From assembly GCA_002633005.1 (NCBI GenBank), contig NMRA01000455.1:174652-238651 (forward strand): DNA of 64,000 nt, read 5' to 3'. The stretch's first letter is position 1, and each line of letters begins with the position of its first letter. The notes under the pieces were generated by a model that ran no database searches, was not told the DNA's origin, and saw only the letters and a list, made by a program, of their open reading frames with translations. The stretch is from Phoronis australis. Its lineage: Eukaryota > Phoronida > Phoronidae. Both the position numbers and the translations under genes were made by a program. Shown piece after piece: positions 12,701-24,700 of the stretch.

Positions 12701-15700
12701 ACAAACTGATGAGTGGGCAACCTGTTCCAAGCTCGCGAATAGAGCATGAGTGTGTCACTGCAACTCAAAACAGATCCTGGGAGCAACAAAATAACACAAA
12801 ACTATGTGGAATTCATTACGGCCATCACACAAGATTAGACTGAGAATTGCTTCTTAGGGTGGGTTGCATGGAAAAAAGAGGGGGACACTGAACCACGTGA
12901 CCACTTTTCTGTGGCCCAAACTGTCTACTCGACGCAATCTTCACATGACCACATTTACTTTCAAGGTAATAAACAATGTCAACAACGTGTCTGTCAAAAA
13001 AATATTTGATCTATATATTAGACAAGGCCATCGTAGTGATTTGAGATCCTCCACCCCATATGCAATTCCTCCGTCGTTCAGTCAGGCATTCAGAAGGTCT
13101 ACAGTCATGATGTGCATCAACAACTGGAATTCTCTTCCAGTCTCTGTTAAGGAAAGCAACTCTTTTACGAGTATAAAAAATAATTTTAGAACTGTTTTTC
13201 ATAATTTTGATAACTCAACACCCTTGACTCAATTCTCCCTTACCCGCGATAACGAAATAGCATTGTACAGATCAAGATGTGGCCTTTTCCTCAACTCTGA
13301 CAAGTTCAGGCACAACTTTAGTAATGTATCTCCAAACTGTAAATGTGGTGACCATCAATCTTATCCTCATATTTTCTTCAAATGTCCCCTCATCGAATCC
13401 CTGAGAGACTCACTCTTTCGTGCACTCAATGATAACCAATCAATTGTTAACGCTCTCAATTCTTGTAATAATATCCCTACTAGAGTTACATTATTACTGA
13501 ATGGTAGTCCTAACCTTGACTTTGTTCTCAACGAATTCCTCCTAAGCAACGTTAGCAAATTTTTATGTACCGTTTATCAATATTGTTGCATCTGATTTCC
13601 CTACATGAATCTGTAAATATTTTTGTTTTTATATATCTGTAATAGCATGCCTAAGTATTGGAATACTTATTTTAGATACTACTTAATTGTATATACCTCT
13701 ATGTATATAAGTTTCATTTATGAATTGTTTACAACCCAGATATAATGCTTCGCGGTTTCTGGGTTTGTTATTATTTCTTTGTATGTTCTGTGTATCCTTC
13801 AATAAATATATATCACAGTGAAAAAAAACACTTTTCTGGAGTCGAGACTTGACTAAAAATTAACCAATCACGCACACCAGGTGATCAGTCACTTTTCCAG
13901 TTGACTTTTGAGTTGGGTTAAATGACAAGAACTGGCAATTACAGTAATACAGTGAATTTCATTCATTTGGAAGCTAAAGAGATCTGTTTACATCTCTAGT
14001 TTTGAGCAATTGAATACATTTTTGAACATCTCCAATCAAGAAATCATCCCTACCTCCAGACCAACAAAAGCTCCATTGTGAGCTGGGGATATCTGTGGCA
14101 GAGGTTCAAACCACTCTGGAGAAGATCCCAACAGGTTCCGTAGGGTGTCGGCAGATGACACGGACACGGCGCCATGACAACGAGCAATAATCAGAGCCTG
14201 GAGATAACGTACAACGTAGAGATTAACATTCACAAGGTGGCAGTAGTGCAGGAAAGGCTCTATTTGTAGAAATGCAACATGTTGATGAACTTCTTTCTAC
14301 TATCAATCTTAGTATGCATCTGGTGAATATTGAGACTCCCAATAATGACACCAGGCAAGAGCTGCATAAAGGCTCAAAACCTAGTGAGTTTTGTTTTACA
14401 CTGTGGGAGAATGAAGGTGCATTTTATACCTCTACCTCTCCAGCCTAAACGGATTACATTTCTTCATATATGGCATGCACAGAGTTCAATATGTTTTGGC
14501 AGTTACAGAACATCACGCGCCTAAGGTCCTCACCCACCTGTAAAATGTCCGAACTTTGAGTAAAAGGTGGGTACCTATATCAGTGCTCGAAATACACAAA
14601 AATTCCAGTTCGAAAATACAAGTGGAAATATATTGATTCCTAGATTTGGGTCATAAAAATTATCACAAATTTCTGCTTCACGCCCATTCGAATAATACAA
14701 GTGAGGGTAATTTCCTACTCGTGTACTTTTTCTACTCATATTTTTGCACACACACTTGTTTATGTTAAGCCCTGCACATGGTCACAAAATGAAGAAATGT
14801 TCTTAGATTTTTCTAGTCACAAGTACTGGAAGACATTGGGAAGTGTTCAGCCATTAACAGACAATAACAAGAACATATCACAATTGCAGCAAAGGCACAT
14901 CTAATTTAAAAAAAAAAAAAAACGACCACAGTTATTCGTCACATGAAACCATGAATAATGCCAAAGAGGGGTAATTCTTCGTTATCTTTGAACAACATTG
15001 CCAAAACTGTCGTTTCCTATTTTCCATTTCATAAAATCGAATTTTACAAGTTAGTTTTATGACAGGTGCACAGTACAAACAACATTTTACAGAATGCGTA
15101 ATTTTTCGCATAAAGTATTGAATTTTTTCAAGAAATTTGACAAACTGAATTTCCGCTAGGCCACCATATTGTGTTCATAACAGCGGAAGGATTACAGCTT
15201 GAAAGATATTACTGTGTTTGAACCTTACCTCGGATGACCACCAACTGATGTCAGAAACAGTAGGCAACACACAGTACTCTGGAAATGAAGGCAAAACATA
15301 TTGAACACATAATAGACCATGGTTTATAATTATGATTGAACTTAACTGACAGAATGTCTGTGCCTTATTACTCATTTGTCATTGAGTATTGACCATTGAT
15401 AAAACTGGAGACTTTTTACAGTGCCTTAAGGTGAAATTGTTATTCTAACAGTCGAAAAATGTAATTTTGGGATAATAATGTCGAATGGAGTAAACTTTCT
15501 TATACGTTATTACCTTACAATACTGGGTCTACCCCAGGTATGAGTCCTTTCCAACTTTTCTCCCTTTTAACATCAACTGCTCATGTTTTGCACAGAAGAA
15601 ACTAACATGTTTGGGCTGACCCCTTACCTTTGACATGTTTTCGCTTCTTGGGATCCTCAGATATAACAGGGTTGTTGGATTCTACACCAGGCTGATGAAT

Positions 15701-18700
15701 ACAAAGACATACATGTAAGCTTTATGACAGGCTCGATGGTTTTCAGAGCAAGAGCTTAAGTCATAAGTCCAAAAATAACAAATAAATCTAACTTCACAAA
15801 GCAATAATTTGATGACAAATTCACAAGAATAATTTAATTAGTCTAAATCAAAAGACTTTTAGTGTAGATTTTTATTGCAGAAGGTGATTTGTAACAGCTG
15901 TAACATAAAATGTGACACTAAAAAAATGCCTAAATTTGGTTATCTTCAGAACATCATGTTTCAGAAATTGCTGCCCGGATTGATATGAAACATTAGGGAC
16001 TATCAAAAATTGAGATTTTCACGATTTTTAAGAAACTTTCCGACATAAGGATTCATGCACAATCAATGTTCTTTAAAACATAGGAATTGTTTTAGTTTAA
16101 AATGGTTCGCATTAGACCATTTAATGTATTTCCAAAAACAACCACAATTTAATGATTTCGAAAACATGTTACTTCTTTGTTAAAACTGGCATGCAGATTT
16201 AGTTCCAGCAATCCCTCAAAGTTTCTGACAGACTAAGTCTCATCACTACTATTTAACAACGCTACAAACTGCTCTTCTGTTAAAAAACTCTTGATTTAGA
16301 ACAATTAGTTCTAAAAGATGGTAAAAAACGTTAACTTACTTATTCAGATGAGAACTGAATTCTGGGATTGAAAATGTCTGGCAGTTCAATATTACTCAAG
16401 ACCATGAAATAAATTAACCCCTCCCCTTCCCTTCCCCCTGCTTTTTAGTAAAACATAACAAATCAATAACAAAACAACAGTATCAGTATCATGACCAGAT
16501 TTTGTTCGATATAAATGTTCAAGATGAAATCACAAAAGCGCTGTTACAGTTTTCTAAATCATAATTTCGTTTTCATTAAATACACTTTGCTTTCATTTTA
16601 TGGTAAATTTTGAGCTTTTTCATAAAATGCAACAAGCCCTATTTTTGATAGTCCCTCACGCAAAATTGGAAGCTGTTAAAAACAATTCCTAAAAGAGTTT
16701 TGGAGAACAATGCATTTAGCATGACATCTGAAAGTTTCGTATGAATTCAATTTGCCACTTCTGCCATAGAATGTTCCAAAGTTTGCCAAATTTGGCTGTT
16801 TTTCAAGGGTCCTACATCACCTGAACTGGCAATTAAAAACAAATTAAACAAGAGCAATTTAAAGTCACATCAGGATGTACCTGGTCACCTAGCTCCCATT
16901 CTCTCTTGTCTCTCAGTGATGGCACTTGCCACAGGGACAGACGGCCTGAGAAGTGGACGGCGGCTAGTGTCTGACCATCTGGCGATAGCGACATTTTGTA
17001 GACACCGTCCTATTTGGGTCAAAGGTAATAATAACAGTAGATTCAGTGATGGCATTTTTTGTTTATTCATGCCATGCAATTCTTAAAGCAAAAAATAAAT
17101 AAATATCAGTTCATAGGCGAATCCAGGACCCCCTTTTTTCCCTTTCTTTTAGTGATATCAAATCTAGAATTTTTAAATTATTGACTTGGACCACCCTTCT
17201 TAAAAAATCCTTGATCTTACCCCCTTTTAAAAAATCCTGGATCCGTCCTTGCATTTCCAATCCCAAGCAATCGCAAGTTGTCTCTCGGAGATAATAAAAA
17301 ATAAACAAAATTCAAAGCATTGTTATGTGGTCATAAAAAGACTTCTAAACATTAGCCTAAAACAATATAACAGAATAATAGTTGAAAATATTCTAAATCG
17401 CCATAATTGGTCATTTCTAACGAGGTAAATCAATCAATAAGTAGGGAGACAATGAATAACAGAATACAGTACAATGACACAATCTCAAATTAGTCAATAG
17501 AAAACAACTACACATTTCATTGTATTCAGTTTGTTTGTTGAGAGTGCTTTGTGGTAATGATAAGTGTTCAAGCTTACCTCCAGCTGATTACGCCAGTTTA
17601 GAATCCTGAACCGCCTGAAAAAGCTTTGTTTCTTCTCAGCCTGGAAGAGAGAAATACCACTTAATATAACATGTAAGTGCCACGTATAACGTGGACAATC
17701 TTCTTCCCCCATGGGTTCCATTCATACGTCATGAAGATTACATAGAGGAGAGGGAGGGAGTGAGAGAGGGGGAGGGAGAGAGGAGAGAGGGAGAGAGACG
17801 AAAAGAGAAAGAGNTCACATGCAAGCTTACTCATGCGTTTAGTCGCAAATTGAAAGAAATTTGGCCCCTGAGAAAAGAAAAATGTTTGTATAAGAGAATT
17901 ATGGTGGGTGAGAAAAGAAATATAGCTTGCACATTCGTGACAAGAGAATGCTGTGAATGAGAACATCTGAGTAGTTAGTGCACGGGGGAGATACACATCC
18001 CTGTATGTGGAGAGGTTTGAAACACAATTTTATTTAATCATATGGTAACACTTTTTTGGTTTAGGACGCAATACGAAGGAAAAGATCAATTTCATTTTGA
18101 TGATCAGGTTTCTAAACAAATAAAATTCACAAAATTCAGACAAAAATGATTGCACAAAATCATCTTTTTCCCTTTTCAACAACTTCTAACACTCTTACCT
18201 TGAATAACTACAATTTTTTCAAACTTTGTTTCATGGTAGTTGTGGAAGAGAACTTGAAGAGGGAATATCATTTAATTTCACGTTTCACGAAAAAATGATA
18301 AAATAAAGTTTCGCATGTTGGCCTTATTGAGTCCAACGTAGACACGACTTTAAAAGAACAAGAAAATTTGACTTGTTTATTGGTTTCGTACTTCGCAGCT
18401 AGCACCAAACATTTGGTACAATTTGACGAGTTGCAGATTGATGTGTATCCAGTCTTTGAAAAATGGCAACTGAAGTTGATCGTTCTTGTATTTGTGTCGT
18501 AAATTGTGATTTTTTTCGTGAAATAAATAATTGTGAACAAGCAGCATACCTGCAGCTTCTCGTCCTCCAGGCTCCACACCAGTTTGTAATACGGAGAGCC
18601 AGACAGACACCGCCATGCCGTGATGCCATGACTAGTCGCCGAGGAGACGCTCTGCTCGCCATGGGAAGTGGAGTTGCCGCCAACCATCAACAGGTTGTGC

Positions 18701-21700
18701 TGAGGTAGGTAGACGACACAGCTGACACCTTTTGGATAATGGGTGCCAAGGAAGAACTGATGTTCAAATCGGTATTCGCCAGTGTTACTGATGAAATAGA
18801 CAAACAGTTTGTAAGTAACAACTTAATAAAGAAAGGCACCAAAATATTATGTTGACATTGTTCTCAGTTTCAATAAACTCTGCTGATTGACTTGGAAAGT
18901 TGTGCCCGCAGACACAAACAAGGTAGATCAATCACTAAACACGGTCTTCTCTAAGCCAAACGCGGGTTAAGCACCAAACTCAAAAACTTGTACCCTGACT
19001 CTATGTCCATATACCCTGCTGGGCAGTCAGTGAGTTACGTTTATCAGTCAAGACTGTGTTTCTTTGGTGCAAAAAAGCTGTAGTTCGTGATTTCGGCGCC
19101 GTGTTTGGTGGTTGATGAGCCACAACTGTGAGTCAATAATACAGATACAACCAGACATGCGAACCATGTTCAAATGAAAAGAACTATGTTCAAGAGTGTA
19201 AGCAAAATCGTTTTCACTTTTTCAGACACTTAGTCTACTGTAATTCTTTAATGTCAAACGAGCAGCAAGGAGAGCAGTGCAGTTAATAATTAGTGAAGTT
19301 TCCAGAGCTTACAACCAGAAATGTCTACCTTATCAAATACTTCCTCAGAAAGCCTTGAAAGTTGACGACCAGCAACTCAAAATGCCTGTAAATGTAACGA
19401 CAACTATTAGGCAATACTAGGCAGACTGGTTATGACAGTACCAATTATGGGAGGGGGAGAAGTAATGATACACGCTCAGATATTTGTCTCAAATACAACC
19501 AGGATTTGGAATTTTTTGTGTAATCTGTACCCATTACAAAATTGCACAAACACATCACGTTGCAAAGGATTGTGGTATACCGGTCATCCAACACAGAATA
19601 AAACCAACCAATGAAAACGGAGCATACATTTCCAGCCAACAGGAGGTCGGGATGATCTATATTCCAAAAAAATGCAAACTGTATAAAGGACAATAAATAT
19701 TTAGCTTCTCCATTTAATGAGTCTAAGAGCCTTTACCAGTGTTCCTCTTGGTCCTTGTGATCTGTAAAAATGAGACCAGCCACTGCGCTGCTCAGGTCCG
19801 ATACATGTCTCACAGACTTGGATGTTTGCTACAAAGAGGTTGCATCTCGGTGAACAAACAAAGGTTGTGAAATAAACATGAAACATTTTAATCGGGAAAA
19901 TATTACATGGAAATGCAAATGCGTTCGTTAAATAAAATGGAAAATGAAAATTACAACATGAAATTATACAGCATACACTTCCTAATCTTATATGGTGTGT
20001 AGTTTCAATTTTTTAATGTACACCAATCTGACACTAATCAGGTCACGTGACCTTGGTTTTTAGGAAAATTTAACTAAAAAGAAAGGTGTATCGATTTCAT
20101 AGTACAACGAGATCAAAACATGACCAAATTTCATAGCATATAAATGTCATGTAAGTCCTATTTTTGATAGAAGCTCCACGTGCAAAAGTGGAACATTTTG
20201 AAAACAATTTCCTTACACCATTGGAGAACAGTGAATAAAGCAGAGTATGATTATTATTATTGTTATTGTTATTGTTATTGTTATTGTTATTGTTATTGTT
20301 ATTGTTATTAATGTAATATTTACAATGAGGGTAGTATCAGGAATTTTCACGTGAATCCGATCAGTCTTTTCTGACATACGATGTTGCAAAGTGGGCCAAA
20401 ATTGGACATTTTCATAATAGGGTCCTACATACCTAAACTGTCGCTGTTGGCAAAGACATAAAATTTACAGACACCAAACTCATCTCTAGAATTAAGCCAC
20501 AGTCTCCCTCATTTGAGTTTTCACAAGCAGAGTGAGCTTAATATTATGGGTACAGGAATCTTATGTACTTCGTAAGGGTATGCAGTAGTTTCACTGCTTT
20601 ATGGACCACTTAAAAGTGGTACATATCCAAGGACTCCTGGTTAGACACAGGGATTGAGAAGAACCTGGTAACAGTCAAAGGTCTGGCCTTAGAATCATAC
20701 CCATGCCCTGTACACTGGGCACACCAGCCACGTCATACTTACACTAGATATTTCAAGCAGCAGAACTCCCATAATGTCATACACCTGAACATTGCCGCGA
20801 CTGTCAGAGTAGGCAATCATTAAAGAGTCGGGGCTCCATTTCAACTTTCTCCACTGAGGATAGGGGTCCTTACCAACAGTGCATCGACACACGATTGTTG
20901 AGTACTCATCATGGGCAGAGCTAGAAATGTCAAAAGTGACATGAGTCAAGACTGGTGCGAAAGGCTAACTTATACTTAACACAAGTCTTCATACCTCATG
21001 AAGAGCAACAACCTTTAAGGCTCGAAAGCTAGCGTTTTTGATAGACACGTTTTACCGGATTTTCAAGTGTTTTACCTGTTTCTACATTTTGGAAATCATA
21101 AATAGTAAGACTTTCTAATCTCAAAAAACACTCTCTCATTAAGTCCAGTTTGAAAGCGTTTTGCATAAATTAGGCATGTCTCAAAAACATTTGCAAAAGA
21201 TGATTCGAACAGGAAATACTGAAGACACTCAATAGTTAATAGATAAATATATGAATTACATGTAAGTTACATACATGCACTCACGAGTTTATGGGTGGGA
21301 TACCCATTGCTAAGTCTGATTGGATTTCTGTGTTCGACCAGTGGTCCTGATGGCTCAGGGGCTAGAGCATGTGCGCAATTAGCAGAAGGTCCTGGGTTCG
21401 AGTCCCCGTCAGGGGCAGAAATGTTTTCAGATTTATGTTCATTAGGTCAAGTGATGTGGCCAACCAGTGACGTGCAGACCACACTTAAAATGCATTTCAT
21501 GTAACATTCAGTAGTTATACTTTTCAAAATATCACCTTTTATTCACGATTCAATTTTTAGTCATGTGTATTATGTATGCAGTTTTGCGCACAAAATAAAT
21601 TAACTTTCAATTGCCGCTCTAAAATACAGGTCTCATTTTATTTCTTACTGAGAATGTAAACAATATCAAGGAATTGAAAATAACAGACAAGTCCGTGTTA

Positions 21701-24700
21701 ATGAAATATATCCTCAATAAATTGGTTTCTCATGTTGTTAATGTCATTTATGAGGTGAAATCACTGAAGATCGATTCAAGTGATAGGGGATGGTCGATTT
21801 TCTTCCAGGAGCATAATTCTCTCCAATCCGAATAAGAAAGAAGTTGAAATTCCGTTTATTAGGTGGTGTAACTTAATGGTTGCTTGAAAATTTACAGCAA
21901 GGAAATTGAGGGCTTGTAATTTGCAGTGAACTGCTTTGCTGTGAGTTTAATATTTATTGTTGCCACAATACGACTTATAAAGACATTCACGACATAACAA
22001 GTCACGTCTGAATATAACTCACCGAATTTCAATACAGTTGTCCTGAAGCACTGCAACACATTCACCATTACTGAAAAAAGCAAGTGCATTATGCATTCAA
22101 CTAATTTCAAGTTGTCAAATGTACCCTTTATTAGCTAAAATAACAATAATAATGAATGAGTAAAGAAAGTAACATACAATACAGTTGACAACATGTACAG
22201 GGTGTCAATAAAATGAGAAAATGTACAAAAGGAAGGCTAACTACAAAATGTGGAATCACGATCCTACAGTTGCAGTGACATAATGAAGTGTTATGACACA
22301 GAAATTTCTTACAAGGATTTGTGGAGATCTTCAAAGGTGTCGTCAGCACTATATATAAAATAACCCTTCAAGAATTCCATAAAACAGGGGCCCGTCCCAA
22401 CATATTGAATACTCACAAGAGAAAGATACAAAGATCAAATGCTTTGGTTGTAATGCAACGTGATATCTCACAAATACTTGCAAGCTCTCGCTAACCTCCC
22501 AAGATACTAACCCGTATTACAATTGAAGCTTTGTAGTACTACAGATGCTCACATTCTGTTTTTCCCATTGAAAGCAATTTATTGTTTTACCTGGTGAAAA
22601 AGTCCTCACCTGCAGACCTCTAGTTGCCATGGTAGTTGTACATTGATCAGCTTGACAAGACCTGATGCTAGGGTGCATGGACTCTCAATCCTGTTATTGC
22701 AAAAGCGAAATGTTAACATAGTCAAGAGAGACACAGTATGCTCATTCAATGAAAAGCAATACCAAAGTTAACACTGTTCATGCGATTTTTTTCTAGTGAG
22801 CATATAACAGAGTTGAAAATTGGATGTTTTTTGGTAAATTTCTTTACAAAACCAAAGTTCAAGACAAATATTATACTTAATACATTATTAGCTTGCTGGC
22901 CAGCAAAACTGCATCACAATTTTGTTGTTGTGATATAATATTGTCAATTTCCATTAAGAAGGCAGAAAATAGAAAATCGCAATTTAGCAATGAAATTCTG
23001 TGTTTAGCAACCATTCAGTATACCTGTCGCATCTGTTTTCAGTTAAATGGACTTATGTAAAAAACGTGTGAACTGCACCATATCCAGTGGCACGAAAATA
23101 ATCCAATCGGCTGACAGCTAACATTTATCAAACGATTCAGCGACAAACAGAACATTATCATTTAACACAAGAGTGAAAAACAAAACCAAGGAAACCAAAA
23201 ACTAAATTATTACACAGTCTTCAACAGAAACATAGATACATACCTGGCTGAAATTCCCAGACTTCTTAAGAACGTCCAAATTGAACCTAGAAAAATCTTT
23301 AAATTATTACATTTGACAACAACTGAATATATCGCACAGACCACACCACAGTTGGTATGCACTGTCGGTAGGTAGCATTAAACTTGAAAGTAGCCAGGAA
23401 GTCAGTGTATGAAGCACTTGTCAGTCCTCATCAGCAGATCTGAGTGCCATTTATAGTTCAATAAATAAAATGCTGTCCACACACAGCACACGTTACTCCT
23501 GGAACGAGTTGTCGCTAAGTTTGGGGGCTGCCTGGACGCTATTTAAATTGTGCAACTTGCCCCTCTTATGACAACCTACTCCACCTTATCCCAGTAGGGC
23601 AACTTGTTCTAGGGCAACTTGTGCCACTTCAAATTACTGTGTGGCCACAAATCTCGGACAATTATCAGTTTACATACAGCTGGGTCTTTTTTGTGCACTG
23701 CATTCCCATCAGCTGTTCATTGTAATGCATATAGCTAACAAAGTCTGCCTTGCACTAGTTATCGGATATGTGCGTGTGGATACTACGCTGGGGCAAGTTG
23801 CACTAGTGCAAGTTGTTTCAGGGTAAGTCTGTGTGCGGATGGGATTTAACGAAGCTGCACTTCCATTCCACTTGGTGCTTAAATATGAAATCAAGAAAAA
23901 AATGTATTTATCAATTAAGCAGATCAAACTAGACAACAAAGCAAAATATCCTTGTTTCCTGAAATTTACAGTGTAGAAATGCCAGTGATATTAGAGAAGT
24001 GCAGCACTTGTGGTGAATGAATGTGCTATATACCAAAAACTTAAAGCTAAAGATGACAACTGTGGTGAATGAATGTATTATATAGTATTACCATAAATTT
24101 ACATAAAGCTAAAGATGACAACTATGTTGAATGAATGTACTATATACCATAAACTTACATAAAGCTAAAGATGACAACTGTGTTGAATGAATGTACTATA
24201 TACCATAAACTTACATAAAGCTAAAGATGACAACTGTGGTGAATGAATGTATTATATAGTATTACCATAAATTTACATAAAGCTAAAGATGACAACTGTG
24301 TTGAATGAATGTACTATATACCATAAACTTACGTAAAGCTAAAGATGACAACTGTGGTGAATGAATGTACTATATACCATAAACTTACGTAAAGCTAAAG
24401 ATGACAACTGTGTTGAATGAATGTACTATATACCATAAACTTACATAAAGCTAAAGATGACAACTGTGTTGAATGAATGTACTATATACCATAAACTTAC
24501 GTAAAGCTAAAGATGACAACTGTGGTGAATGAGTGTGCTATATACCATAAACTTACGTTGAGCTAAAGATGACAACTTGCCAGCAACTGAGACTTGTTGT
24601 TTGTCTTTTGAGATTTTCAGCTGAAATTGAGCAGTGAAAATAAAAAGTAAAATTGTGACATTAAACAAATAAATTACCTTCAAAACTGAATAATGTCAAA

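Noticed and set aside
12496-12758. Minus-strand ORF ending in TAA after PRKRPKY as a protein terminus
   Set aside because: Family comparison and the phase of exon 16 show splicing at CCCAA/GTATTA two codons before the stop.
21344-21417. Possible tRNA gene
   Set aside because: A and B boxes are present but the acceptor stem mispairs and there is no proper anticodon arm, so it was called a SINE head.
23600-23826. Small ORFs within NBAS intron 3
   Set aside because: Fall inside the CCATCCACACAC MITE; no coding signal.
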